DNA of 29,682 nt from Vulcanimicrobiota bacterium (GTDB lineage Bacteria; Vulcanimicrobiota; Vulcanimicrobiia; Vulcanimicrobiales; Vulcanimicrobiaceae), in the NCBI GenBank assembly GCA_014304965.1, contig JACRTZ010000186.1, positions 1-29,682 of the forward strand. The letters run 5' to 3'. A program made the translations under genes and the position numbers. A model generated the notes under the pieces. It saw only the letters and a list, made by a program, of their open reading frames with translations. It ran no database searches and had not been told where the DNA came from. Below, one piece after another: positions 1-8,198 of this stretch (the stretch's first letter is position 1; the number at the start of each line of letters is the position of its first letter).

Positions 1-1406
1 TCGTTCGGCGAGACCGTGCCGTGCATGTGGGAGACGGCGTCGTCACTGTTCGCCGCGACCGACGGCGTCGTGCTGCCGCCCGCGGCCCAGAGCGCCCAAA
101 AATCGTCGAGCGACTTGCGGCCGTTCGAGATTTTTCGAATCGTCACGTCGGCATCGAGCCGGATCAGATTGCCTTCGGTGTAGAAATCGAAGGCGTTGCG
201 TCGTAAACTGGTATATGCCCCCGGCGCGTTGTACAGCAGCGGCGCCGTGTCGGCGACGTCGCGAATGGGGCGCCACGCCCGGCCGTTCTCGAAATCCATG
301 CGGGCCGCCGCCATGGCCAACCCGTCGAGCTGGTCTTGCAGCGACGTCAAGCGGGACCGCGTCGTGAGGACCTCGCCGACGTACTGGTTCATGCCCTCGT
401 ACACCCATAAGAGATCCGTGCGCTCGGGCTTTTGAAAATCGTCCACGAGCAGGCTCGCGGGACGCCGGTACTTTCCGTTCCACGAATGGGAGAATTCGTG
501 CGGCATCAAATCGGCAAATGGCCGGAAAACCTGTGGATCCGCGATGTATTTTTCGCCCGCGCGATTATCGCTTGATTCGTGATGTTCGATGCCGTTTGCA
601 GCGATCGTTTCGCTGAGCGTCAAGAGGAAATGGTAGGTGCGGAAATGCCGCGTCCCGCCGTAGGCGGCGGGTCCCTCGGCGACGAGATGTTTCATTCCGG
701 TGACGAGCGCGGGCGGCGCTGCGAGGGCCGCGGCGCTATCGGCAGCAACGTCGAGCTCGCTGCGGTCGTCGAGCCGTATCTTCGAAAAATACCGGCCCAT
801 GTTCAGGGGTGAATCCACCAGCGTCGTAAGGCTGACCGTGTCGAACGAAATGGCAGCCCCTTGTCGCGACCGCACGGGGAGCGCCGTGCCGAAATCCCAG
901 CCCGCGGGAAGCGTTAGCGAGGCGGTCGCCGGAAGCGAATCCGCGACGGCGCCTTCGGGATACATCAGGAACGAACTCCATTGGATGAGCGCGAGATTTT
1001 CGGTGCTCGGTACGTCCATCTCGCCGGTCGTCGCCGCCGCGCCCACGACGTCGAAGTCCGCCTCAAGCGTACTTACGCCGTTCGGAACGGTCGTGCGAAC
1101 CGCGAAGAAGTCGACGAGATCGCGCCGCCACTCGAGCGCATTGCCCGCGGCTTTGAGACGCAGGTTGACTACGTCGGCGATGGGGCCGACGGGACCGTGC
1201 CAACCCGGAATCCAGCGCGGATACACGACCGTCATCGGACCGGCGCGCGCCGGCATCGTCACGACGACGTGAAAGATCTTTTGCGGCGCCTGCGACGCAT
1301 CCACCGCAACGCGCAGGCCGGTCGCGTCTTGGGAGCGCGCGGCCGAGGTGCAACATACAAAAACGAGCGCGGACAGCGCCGCAGCGACCGTAAACCGAGC
1401 GTTCAT
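1..1406 (-). CDS. M61-family (glycyl aminopeptidase-like) metallopeptidase, 3' end cut by window edge
   Basis: The reading frame is open from an ATG at 1406 to the window edge, giving 468 residues with no stop. The N-terminus (MNARFTVAAALSALVFVCC) looks like a Sec signal peptide, possibly a lipoprotein, so the enzyme probably acts in the periplasm. Residues about 28-230 match the N-terminal beta-domain of the family. Residues 303-310 read HEFSHSWN, the M61 zinc motif HExxH (H303, E304, H307), followed by WVYEGMNQY near 334-342, which supplies the expected third ligand Glu. M61 enzymes usually carry a C-terminal PDZ domain, which would lie outside the window. The start is 5 bases after the glmM stop, so the gene is probably the last member of the c-di-AMP/glmM operon. 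The substrate is unknown. Confidence 0.9.
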   Translation of the reverse strand, partial: MNARFTVAAALSALVFVCCTSAARSQDATGLRVAVDASQAPQKIFHVVVTMPARAGPMTVVYPRWIPGWHGPVGPIADVVNLRLKAAGNALEWRRDLVDFFAVRTTVPNGVSTLEADFDVVGAAATTGEMDVPSTENLALIQWSSFLMYPEGAVADSLPATASLTLPAGWDFGTALPVRSRQGAAISFDTVSLTTLVDSPLNMGRYFSKIRLDDRSELDVAADSAAALAAPPALVTGMKHLVAEGPAAYGGTRHFRTYHFLLTLSETIAANGIEHHESSDNRAGEKYIADPQVFRPFADLMPHEFSHSWNGKYRRPASLLVDDFQKPERTDLLWVYEGMNQYVGEVLTTRSRLTSLQDQLDGLAMAAARMDFENGRAWRPIRDVADTAPLLYNAPGAYTSLRRNAFDFYTEGNLIRLDADVTIRKISNGRKSLDDFWALWAAGGSTTPSVAANSDDAVSHMHGTVSPN

Positions 1407-1411
1407 GCGGC

Positions 1412-2764
1412 TTACTGCGCCGCGCGTTTGACCGTTTCCGCCACTTCGTGCGCCAGGCGCTCGATGCGGCCGCGGTCGTCGCCTTCGATCATCACGCGCA
1501 CCAGCGGTTCGGTGCCGGATGGACGCACGAGAATGCGGCCGTCTTCGCCAAGTTCGCGCTCGACGCGCGCGATCGCGGCGCGAACCTCGTCTTGCTCGGC
1601 AGCCTGACGCGGTGCACGTACATTGACGAGAATTTGCGGAAAAACGTGCATCGCCCACGTGAGTTCGTGGAGGGTTGTCCGCTCGCGCGCGACCAGCGAG
1701 AGCAAGGCGACCGCGGTCATCGGTCCGTCGCCCGTCGTATTGCGTTCGAGGTCGATCACGTGGCCCGATTGCTCGCCGCCGAACGTGAAGTTTCCGGCGC
1801 GCATGGTTTCGAGCACGTACCGGTCACCGACCGCCGCGCGCAGCAGCGTGATGCCTTCGTGCCGCAGCGCCTTTTCCAAACCGGCGTTGCTCATCACCGT
1901 TCCGACAAGCGTGTCGCCGGCGAGCGTGCCGCGCCGTTTCTTTTCCACCGCAAGCGCCAGCATCGTGTGATCGCCGCTGATCGTCGCGCCCGTCTCGTCG
2001 ACGAAAAGCGAGCGATCCGCATCTCCGTCGAACGCGACCCCGACCACGCGTTTGTCGCCGCCCGCGGAGAGTTCGCGCACGCGCGCTTGGAGCGGCCGCA
2101 TGTCGGTCGAACCGCTGCCGACATTGATGAGCGAACCGTCGGGTTCGCAGTTCATCGTCACCACGCGCGCGCCGAGCCGCGCAAACGCGCGCGGTCCGAC
2201 CTCGAACGCTGCGCCGCAGGCAGCATCCACCACGACGGTCATGCCGCTCAGGTCGCTGCCCGCCTCGACGAGCGTCGCGAAATACCGATCCACGAAACCG
2301 TGCGCGGCCTTGCCGATGCCGACGTCGAGCCCGGTGGGGCGTGGAATCTCCGCATCGTCTTCGAGCAATCGTTCGATTTCGTGTTCTGCCGCATCGTCGA
2401 GTTTGTAGCCGTCAGGCCCAAAGAACTTGATGCCGTTGTCTTCGACCGGATTATGCGAAGCGCTGATCATGACGCCGCCTGCCGCCGGCAGCGACGGGAC
2501 GATCCGCGCGACGCCGGGCGTGGGCACGACGCCGAGCGCGAGGGTGTCGCGCCCCATCGACAGGATGCCGGCGACGACCGCCGCTTCGAGCATCGTTCCC
2601 GACAGACGGGTATCGCGCCCGATCACAAACGCGTAATTCGGGTCCATGCCTCGCCCGACAACGTAGGCGCCCGCGCGCGCCAAGCGCATCGCGATTTCCG
2701 GGGTGAGATCCGCGTTTGCCACGCCGCGCACACCATCGGTGCCGAACAGCCGCGGCCCGCTCAA
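1412..2764 (-). CDS. glmM: Phosphoglucosamine mutase GlmM
   Basis: This enzyme interconverts glucosamine-6-phosphate and glucosamine-1-phosphate, feeding UDP-GlcNAc and hence peptidoglycan and lipopolysaccharide synthesis in the cytoplasm. All family hallmarks are visible in 450 residues, the normal length: the N-terminal FGTDGVRG, the phospho-serine loop SASHNP (active Ser about 103), the metal loop DGDADR (D246, D248, D250), the sugar-specificity loop GGEQSGH and the C-terminal phosphate loop RPSGTEP. The start is a TTG at 2764 that overlaps the TGA of the upstream cdaR-like gene by two bases, so the two are likely translationally coupled. The cdaA-cdaR-glmM order is the classical c-di-AMP synthesis operon, in which GlmM binds CdaA and restrains it in Firmicutes. 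Confidence 0.97.
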   Translation of the reverse strand: MSGPRLFGTDGVRGVANADLTPEIAMRLARAGAYVVGRGMDPNYAFVIGRDTRLSGTMLEAAVVAGILSMGRDTLALGVVPTPGVARIVPSLPAAGGVMISASHNPVEDNGIKFFGPDGYKLDDAAEHEIERLLEDDAEIPRPTGLDVGIGKAAHGFVDRYFATLVEAGSDLSGMTVVVDAACGAAFEVGPRAFARLGARVVTMNCEPDGSLINVGSGSTDMRPLQARVRELSAGGDKRVVGVAFDGDADRSLFVDETGATISGDHTMLALAVEKKRRGTLAGDTLVGTVMSNAGLEKALRHEGITLLRAAVGDRYVLETMRAGNFTFGGEQSGHVIDLERNTTGDGPMTAVALLSLVARERTTLHELTWAMHVFPQILVNVRAPRQAAEQDEVRAAIARVERELGEDGRILVRPSGTEPLVRVMIEGDDRGRIERLAHEVAETVKRAAQ

Positions 2765-3429
2765 TGCGCGGCCACGGCGTTGCCGAATTTCGCCCGAACG
2801 CGCAACAGATTTGGAACCACGGCAATGCCCGCGATCTCGTTGCCCCGCTCGTCGATTGCGACGGGATGGACCATTGCGTCGAAATTCGACGACCCGGACG
2901 GAAAGGGCACGTCCACCCGCACGCCCGAGACGCGCGCGAGGTCGGTGACGGGAGCGCGCAAGGTCGCAAACGACGGTTCGACGGCCAGCGCTTTCACGAC
3001 GATGTTCCGCCTCACGTCGCCCGAATAATGAACGGCCACCGGCAAGTTGCGGTTTTCGACGCGTTCGATCGACAGCGTCACCGACGCAGGCGATAACGAC
3101 TTGATCTCCAGTTTTGGCGCGATGACTTGCACCGGAACGTTATAGACACCGGGTGCACGGCCTTCGAGATCAAGGACGACGCGCACGTTGTCCGGACGAA
3201 TGGCCCCTCCCGTACGGGGAACGACGATGCCGACCACCGCTTGTTTTTCCGCATACCGCACGACTTGGTCGGGATGCAAACCGGTCGTCGTAATCGGCAC
3301 GCTCAATTGTTGCACGAAGCGCGCTGCAATAACGGGATTGGGACCGAGCCGGAAATAGGCCCAGGCCGCGAGCGCGATCGCGATCGCGGCCAGTTTCAGT
3401 TCGACATTGTTGCGAAGGCGGTCAAACAT
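2761..3429 (-). CDS. cdaR: CdaR-like YbbR-domain membrane-anchored regulator (short form)
   Basis: This is a 222-residue protein with one N-terminal membrane anchor (about residues 9-28, LKLAAIAIALAAWAYFRLG) and an extracytoplasmic part of roughly two YbbR-type beta repeats (about 35-120 and 125-215). CdaR proteins bind CdaA and modulate diadenylate cyclase output. Bacillus CdaR has four YbbR repeats and more than 450 residues, so this is a shortened version. It starts with ATG at 3429 inside the last codons of cdaA (8-base overlap), and its TGA overlaps the glmM TTG. The assignment rests on the anchor plus beta-rich architecture and on its position between cdaA and glmM. Individual residues are weakly diagnostic in this family. 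Confidence 0.8.
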   Translation of the reverse strand: MFDRLRNNVELKLAAIAIALAAWAYFRLGPNPVIAARFVQQLSVPITTTGLHPDQVVRYAEKQAVVGIVVPRTGGAIRPDNVRVVLDLEGRAPGVYNVPVQVIAPKLEIKSLSPASVTLSIERVENRNLPVAVHYSGDVRRNIVVKALAVEPSFATLRAPVTDLARVSGVRVDVPFPSGSSNFDAMVHPVAIDERGNEIAGIAVVPNLLRVRAKFGNAVAAH

Positions 3430-4294
3430 TGGCGTTCGGCACGCCCGCGGAGGCGCTGGGACCGCGCGCGCGGCGCCCCCAACTCAAGCCAAACGTACCG
3501 CGCTGGCGCGTTCCGCCGCGCGTGCTGCGGCAGCACGCGAGCAGCACGGAACGCAAACGCGCTTCGTCATCGAGTTCGCGCGACAGCTTGCCGAGCCGCG
3601 CGACCGAAATCGTGCCCGACTGCTCGGAAATGACCACGACGACGGCGTCGGTTTGCTCGGTTAAGCCGATGGCAGCGCGGTGGCGGGTGCCGAGGTGGCT
3701 CGCCGCGGGGACGTTATCCGCGAGCGGCAAAAAACAGCCGGCCGCCTCGACGAGGCGCCCGCGCACGATCACCGCGCCGTCGTGTAAGGGCGAACGCGGC
3801 GTGAAAATGGAGAGCAGCAGTTCAACGGAGAGCCGCGCGTCGAGCCGGGTGCCGCTCTCGACGTATTCCCGCAACCCCGTCGCACCTTCGATCGCGATGA
3901 GCGCGCCCACGCGGTTGTGGGAGAGCATCACCGCGGTGTTCGCGAGGATCGCGACGACCTCGTCGAGCGAGGCCGCGTCGTCCGCTGCTTCCCTTCGCGC
4001 GAGCATTCCGCCGCGGCCCAGCTGCTCGAGCAGCCGGCGCAGTTCGGGCTGGAAGACGATCGGCAAAGTGACAGCCGTGCCCAGCAAGACGATTTGCAAG
4101 ACGCTCGCCAGCACGAGCAGATGGAAGAGATTGGCAACCGCAAGCAGCAACACCAAGACGACGATGCCCAAAATGATCGGAATCGCGCGCGTTCCGCGGA
4201 TAAGGACCAGCAGATAGTAGGTCAGCGTGGCCGTGGCGAGGATGTCGAAGACGTCGGACACGCCGAACGCGACGTCCGGCAGACCGAAGGGCAT
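3422..4294 (-). CDS. cdaA: Diadenylate cyclase CdaA (c-di-AMP synthase)
   Basis: This protein makes the second messenger cyclic di-AMP from two ATP. Three predicted membrane helices (about 15-34, 37-57 and 59-81) are followed by a DisA_N/DAC catalytic domain (about 100-240). Both catalytic motifs are present: SPLHDGA (D172-G173-A174) and GTRHRAA (R204-H205-R206). The 290-residue length is normal for CdaA. The last 35 or so residues are a low-complexity Gly/Arg/Ser tail of no recognised function. The ATG at 4294 shares its A with the TGA of the upstream 112-aa gene, and the 3' end overlaps cdaR by 8 bases, so the four genes are probably one transcript. c-di-AMP typically controls potassium and osmolyte transport and cell-wall homeostasis. 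Confidence 0.96.
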   Translation of the reverse strand: MPFGLPDVAFGVSDVFDILATATLTYYLLVLIRGTRAIPIILGIVVLVLLLAVANLFHLLVLASVLQIVLLGTAVTLPIVFQPELRRLLEQLGRGGMLARREAADDAASLDEVVAILANTAVMLSHNRVGALIAIEGATGLREYVESGTRLDARLSVELLLSIFTPRSPLHDGAVIVRGRLVEAAGCFLPLADNVPAASHLGTRHRAAIGLTEQTDAVVVVISEQSGTISVARLGKLSRELDDEARLRSVLLACCRSTRGGTRQRGTFGLSWGRRARGPSASAGVPNANV

Positions 4295-4632
4295 CAGCCG
4301 CGAGCCTTCCGGAGCAGCGGGTCGAGATGCGTTTCGACGAGCCGGATTGCGTCGAGGTCCGGTACGTTGAGGGTCGCGGAGGCAAAATTCGCCAGCGTTT
4401 CGTCGCCGAGCGGTTCCAGCGGAACGATGCGGCGCCCGGGCGAGGGGGCGAGTTCGACGTCGACGACGTCCACGATGGTCCGCAGCGAGGTCACGCTTTC
4501 GTCGAAGTCGAGAAGCACGCTCGTCGCAGTCGCTTCCGCCGAAGCGGCGCCGGCGGGACGGCCATTGCCGCCAAGTGCTTCAGCGAGCGCGGCAATGCGC
4601 GAGGCGTCATGCGGGATGATCTCGAGTTTCAA
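4294..4632 (-). CDS. Unknown 112-aa protein leading the c-di-AMP operon
   Basis: I do not recognise this family. The 112-residue protein has no membrane segment or signal peptide, an Ala-rich stretch at about 20-37, and an acidic, Val-rich middle (DVVDVELAP). The only plausible start is the TTG at 4632: a TAA lies in frame just upstream, and a GGAG ribosome site sits 4 bases before the TTG. Its TGA overlaps the cdaA ATG by one base (TGATG), which argues for translational coupling and for a real gene rather than a chance frame. It is divergent from rsgA with only 35 bases between the starts. A structural or regulatory partner of CdaA is possible, but that is inference from position only. Confidence 0.65.
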   Translation of the reverse strand: MKLEIIPHDASRIAALAEALGGNGRPAGAASAEATATSVLLDFDESVTSLRTIVDVVDVELAPSPGRRIVPLEPLGDETLANFASATLNVPDLDAIRLVETHLDPLLRKARG

Positions 4633-4667
4633 CGCGCTCCAACCTTATACGCGCTGAGGTGGGAGTC

Positions 4668-5558
4668 ATGCGCAGCGACGAGATCGGCGCGCGGCCGGCG
4701 CGCGTGATCGCCGTCGGTCGTAATTCGGCGTGGATTGCGTTCGAAGGCTCCCACGATCTGTACCTCGGCGTCCTGCCCAAGCAGCAAGAACGCATGTCGC
4801 TCGTCCCAGGCGACCTGGTCCTCGCCGCGCGTCTCGACGACGAGCGCGCACTGGTCGAACGCCGCGAGCCGCGGACCTTCGCGCTCGAACGCCACACCGG
4901 GGGCGGGCGTTCGAAAATCATGGCGGCCAACGTGGACGCCATCGCCATCGTCACCGCCTTCGAGCGGCCGCCGTTTCACGCGGCGATGGTGGACGAATTG
5001 CTGGCGTTTGCCGAGATCCAAGAAATGCGCGCACTGCTGCTGCTGACGAAAGCCGACCTTGCGGACGAAGCAAGCGTTCAACGCATCCCGGCCCTCTATC
5101 GCAGCCTCGGCTACGAGACGCTGATCATCAATCCGAAAGCGCTCGTCGGCATGGACGCCGTCGATCTGGCGCTTTCGACGCGCAACACCTTGCTGATCGG
5201 ACAGTCCGGGGTCGGCAAATCGTCGCTCTTTCGCGCGCTCGGGGGCGCCGCCGTCGTGGGCGACGTCTCGAAGACCGGACGCGGCAAGCAAACGACCTCG
5301 AGCGGCCGCCTCCATCACTTTCCCGAGGGTTTCCTCATCGACAGTCCTGGCGTCGGCGATTTCGAATTACGCGACGTCTCGCCGCACGAGCTGGCGCAAG
5401 CGTTCGTCGAATTCCGGCCGCTCGTTTCCAAGTGCCGATTCCGCGACTGCAAGCATTTGGCCGAGCCGAATTGCGCCGTGCGCGAGGCGCTCGCGGCCGG
5501 AACGATCGTGCCCTCGCGGTACGACAGCTATCGCGCGATCGCGGAACGCCCCGCTTAG
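4668..5558 (+). CDS. rsgA: Ribosome small-subunit biogenesis GTPase RsgA
   Basis: RsgA is a circularly permuted GTPase that checks late 30S subunit maturation. The motif order shows the permutation: TKAD (G4) comes before the P-loop GQSGVGKSS (G1), which is followed by DSPG (G3). An N-terminal OB-fold and a C-terminal zinc-binding segment (CRFRDCKHLAEPNC) frame the GTPase domain, as expected. I chose ATG 4668 over the in-frame GTG at 4659 because GAGGTG at 4656-4661 is a good ribosome site six bases before the ATG and includes the GTG itself. This gives 296 residues, a normal length. The stop overlaps the end of the convergent hydrolase gene by four bases. Confidence 0.96.
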   Translation: MRSDEIGARPARVIAVGRNSAWIAFEGSHDLYLGVLPKQQERMSLVPGDLVLAARLDDERALVERREPRTFALERHTGGGRSKIMAANVDAIAIVTAFERPPFHAAMVDELLAFAEIQEMRALLLLTKADLADEASVQRIPALYRSLGYETLIINPKALVGMDAVDLALSTRNTLLIGQSGVGKSSLFRALGGAAVVGDVSKTGRGKQTTSSGRLHHFPEGFLIDSPGVGDFELRDVSPHELAQAFVEFRPLVSKCRFRDCKHLAEPNCAVREALAAGTIVPSRYDSYRAIAERPA

Positions 5559-6904
5559 CGAATATCGGAGGGATCGGAGATGAGCGCCGCATCCTCGCGA
5601 CGCTCGAGCGATTCACCCTCGACCATCGCGAGCATCAAATCGAACGCTCGCCACGCGAACGGCAGTTGCGGACGCAGGCCGTATCCGTAGGCCACGTAAG
5701 CGTCCACGTGAGGTCCACCGTCCACGAGAAACTGCCGGTAGCGATCCGCGCGCCCGGCCGAGCGGACGGCGTCCAAATAGGGCGCCGCGTGGTGTTGCGG
5801 TGTGATGAAAACGTCGGCGGTTCCGGCGATGCCGACCAGTGGCCGCTCGAGCGCGCCCGAAAACGCGAAGTCGCCAATCGCGCTTTTCGCTTCCGGCGAC
5901 GGCACATAGTCCGCGCGCGCCGCGGGAAGTGCGAGAGCGGTTGCGTTGAGCGGTCCCCCGCCGCGCGCGCCGCTCACGGGGTTGGGAACGTTCGGATTCG
6001 GTCCGACCCACGATTCGGCGCGCGGGTCCAGCAGCAGTGCAAACAAGAACGTCGTGAGATCGGCGTAATGCGGCACCAGGTTCGCATAGTGGTCGTCCCA
6101 CAGCGAGCGGTGTCCGGGCACCTCTTGCAAGCGGTCCGGTGGAAAGCCGGATGCGACGATGGCGTCGTGCACGTCCTTGTCGCGATAGCCGCTGCGCACG
6201 TACTGCGGCATCAATTGCAAGAAGCGCGGCAGGTACGACAGGATGTTGTCTTCGGCCGACCAATACACGCCCGCCCATTCCACACCACCGTCCACGAGTT
6301 CGGGCGAGCGTTCGAGCAAATATCGGACCTGCCCGCCGCCGTTTGATAGACCGAGGGCGAACGTTCGTTTCGGCTCGCGCCCCTTCGCGGTCCGAACGTG
6401 CGCCTTGGCCGCCACGATCAGCTTCGCGAGATCCTCGTGCCACGCGCGAACCGATATCGCTTTCGGCCAGAGCGCGCCGAACCGCACGACGAGCCCAAGT
6501 TCGCGCATGCCGTTGGCGTCGAACGGCACCGGATAGGCTAGCGTCGGATCCGGAGTAACGCACACCGCTTCAACGGTAGCGTTATACGGAATGCCTTTGT
6601 TGCTCGATGCGAACGCGTAGCCGCGCGCGAGCGCGAAATCCCCGAAGATCGCGTCGTTGGCGAACTCGCTGCGCGTTGCCGGCGTGCCGCACGCGATGAG
6701 GTCGCCGTTCCAATCGTCGGGGATGCGCACGACGAAGCGGTGTCCTTCGCCGAGCGAATCGAGAATTTGCAATCCGGAGATCGGCGACGTCGCGGGAGAC
6801 GACAACCCGGTCGGAAAGAGATGCGCCGCATCGCCGGCCGGATCGTAGCCCGGGGCGGGCGCGGGCAACGGCACGCGCCCGGCCCGCAAATCGTAATAGT
6901 GCAA
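5555..6904 (-). CDS. Alpha/beta-hydrolase, 3-hydroxybutyrate-oligomer-hydrolase/tannase-like esterase
   Basis: The 449-residue protein has a serine-hydrolase nucleophile elbow GLSNGGG (Ser187), a likely acid in GIAGTADVF and a late His in GGPHVDAY, so it is probably an esterase. The SNGGG-x2-R context followed by LVDGGV resembles D-3-hydroxybutyrate oligomer hydrolases, and the early IPDDWNGDLIACG segment is also like tannase/feruloyl-esterase relatives. I cannot separate these without a profile search. No clear signal peptide follows the start, so it may be cytoplasmic. The start is a TTG at 6904; a TAG lies in frame nine bases upstream, and no ribosome site is visible. It follows the enolase-superfamily gene on the same strand. 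If it is an oligomer hydrolase it would pair functionally with phaC further along. Confidence 0.75.
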   Translation of the reverse strand: MHYYDLRAGRVPLPAPAPGYDPAGDAAHLFPTGLSSPATSPISGLQILDSLGEGHRFVVRIPDDWNGDLIACGTPATRSEFANDAIFGDFALARGYAFASSNKGIPYNATVEAVCVTPDPTLAYPVPFDANGMRELGLVVRFGALWPKAISVRAWHEDLAKLIVAAKAHVRTAKGREPKRTFALGLSNGGGQVRYLLERSPELVDGGVEWAGVYWSAEDNILSYLPRFLQLMPQYVRSGYRDKDVHDAIVASGFPPDRLQEVPGHRSLWDDHYANLVPHYADLTTFLFALLLDPRAESWVGPNPNVPNPVSGARGGGPLNATALALPAARADYVPSPEAKSAIGDFAFSGALERPLVGIAGTADVFITPQHHAAPYLDAVRSAGRADRYRQFLVDGGPHVDAYVAYGYGLRPQLPFAWRAFDLMLAMVEGESLERREDAALISDPSDIR

Positions 6905-6931
6905 GCTACGCTAATATCGAAGACCGACTAA

Positions 6932-6949
6932 AATGTCCCGTGCGACATT
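6932..6949 (-). terminator. Weak hairpin in the gap after the enolase-superfamily gene
   Basis: A perfect six-base inverted repeat, AATGTC and GACATT, encloses a six-base loop. On the minus strand it is followed by TTTAG. It lies about 60 bases past the stop of the gene ending at 7009 and could be a weak intrinsic terminator. The rest of the 6905-7008 gap shows nothing firm. Confidence 0.3.
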
Positions 6950-7008
6950 CGTCGCCTCCGCCGTGGTCGCTGAATCTCTCCGTGAAGCAACCCTCTTGCC
7001 GACTCTTC

Positions 7009-8148
7009 TTATCGGTGAGCGAACGTGATCTGTTCGCTGTGGATCAAGTGACGATCCAGGCCTGCATTGTCCGGGTCGATGCCGATACCCGGTGCCTCCG
7101 TCAAGCGGCATTCGCCGCCGGTGACGACGCCGAGCGGGCCGAGCAACAACGTGCGTAAGACGTTTTCGTTTGCGTCGATTTCCAGCATGCCGTCGCCGCC
7201 GATCGCCGCAAGCAGATGCGCCGAGGCCGCGAGGCCGACGCCGCCGCCCAGGTAGTGCGGGCAAAATCGCTTGCCGCTAGCGACGATGGCACGCGCGATC
7301 GGCACGCATGCCGACAAGCCGCCCCACTTCGCAACGTCGGGCTGAATCACTGCGATGCTCGACCCTTCCATCGCTTCGCGAAAATCGAGGGCCGACGCAA
7401 AGTTCTCGCCGGCAGCGAACGCGATCGGCGCACGCGCCGACAATTCGCGCCATTCGCTCGACGGTGCGTCGGCGGGTAGCGGCTCTTCAAGCCACTCGAG
7501 GTCGAACGGCGCGAAGGCCTCAACGGCCTCTGTCGCGGCGCGCAGGTCCCACGCTTGGTTGGCGTCCGCCATGAGCGAGCATGCCGGTCCGAGTTCCGCG
7601 CGCAACGCTTGCAGATTCGCAACGTCACGCGCGGTCGTAAACCCGACCTTGAGTTTGAAGGCGCGATAGCCTTCGGCGAACTTGGCGGCTGCGAGGCGCT
7701 CCGGCTGCTCGGGATTGAGACCGCTCGCGTAGACGCGAATCGCAGGGTTCGTGCCGCCGAGAAAGCGCCAGAGCGATTCGCCGCGTTTTCGGGCGGCGAG
7801 ATCCCACAGGGCGAGATCGATTCCGGCGATGCATTGCGCGAACGGTCCGGGTTCGCCCGACTGCAACGCGAGTACATGCGTCAGACGGGTCAACTCCGCA
7901 AACGCCGCCCGCGGATCGTGCATATCCACGCGCCCGAGCAGCGGCGCCAACGTGGTCGCCAGCAAGCGCGCCCGATGTTCGAGCGCGCCGTCGGGAAAAT
8001 TGCACCAGATCTCGCCGAAGCCGAACGCGCCGTCGGCGTCTTCGACCCGGACGAGCAGCATCGGCCGCTCGCGCATCGTCCCAAACGAGGTCTGGACCGG
8101 CACCCCGCACGGCGCTCGGTAGGCCGAAATCGTGCACTTCGCCATCAT
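7009..8148 (-). CDS. Mandelate racemase/muconate lactonizing enzyme family protein (MR subgroup)
   Basis: This is an enolase-superfamily enzyme of 379 residues, probably a cytoplasmic acid-sugar dehydratase or racemase. The catalytic pattern is that of the mandelate racemase subgroup: K165-x-K167 in FKLKVG; metal ligands D195 (ADANQAW), E221 (WLEEPL) and E248 (AAGEN); the His-Asp dyad D271 (QPDVAKWGG) and H298 (CPHYLGG); and E323 (LEIDANEN). The presence of the dyad argues against the dipeptide-epimerase and muconate subgroups, which use a second Lys instead. Two ATGs lie back to back at 8148 and 8145. AGGT upstream is four bases from the first and seven from the second, so the second may be the true start. 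The gene is divergent from rpsT and no transporter or sugar gene is adjacent, so the substrate cannot be named. Confidence 0.9.
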   Translation of the reverse strand: MMAKCTISAYRAPCGVPVQTSFGTMRERPMLLVRVEDADGAFGFGEIWCNFPDGALEHRARLLATTLAPLLGRVDMHDPRAAFAELTRLTHVLALQSGEPGPFAQCIAGIDLALWDLAARKRGESLWRFLGGTNPAIRVYASGLNPEQPERLAAAKFAEGYRAFKLKVGFTTARDVANLQALRAELGPACSLMADANQAWDLRAATEAVEAFAPFDLEWLEEPLPADAPSSEWRELSARAPIAFAAGENFASALDFREAMEGSSIAVIQPDVAKWGGLSACVPIARAIVASGKRFCPHYLGGGVGLAASAHLLAAIGGDGMLEIDANENVLRTLLLGPLGVVTGGECRLTEAPGIGIDPDNAGLDRHLIHSEQITFAHR

Positions 8149-8161
8149 CCGGACCTAAGTG

Positions 8162-8191
8162 TTGGACGGTCAGGCAGGTCCGTGCTACAAT
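8162..8191 (+). promoter_or_regulatory. Sigma70-like promoter of rpsT overlapping an apparent ATG
   Basis: TTGGAC at 8162-8167 and TACAAT at 8186-8191 are separated by 18 bases. The -10 element ends seven bases before the GTG at 8199, which places the expected transcription start on or next to that GTG. The -10 box contains the A and T of the ATG at 8190, so that ATG would not be in the mRNA. Confidence 0.6.
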
Positions 8192-8198
8192 GCCGCGC

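Noticed and set aside
1448..3028. Long plus-strand open frame opposite glmM and cdaR
   Set aside because: Its translation is Arg/His-rich with no recognisable motif, while the opposite strand encodes two proteins with complete family signatures. It is a high-GC antisense shadow.
4730..6346. 538-codon plus-strand frame across rsgA and the hydrolase gene
   Set aside because: It runs in another frame through rsgA and then antisense to the hydrolase; the product is a low-complexity Arg-rich string with no domain.
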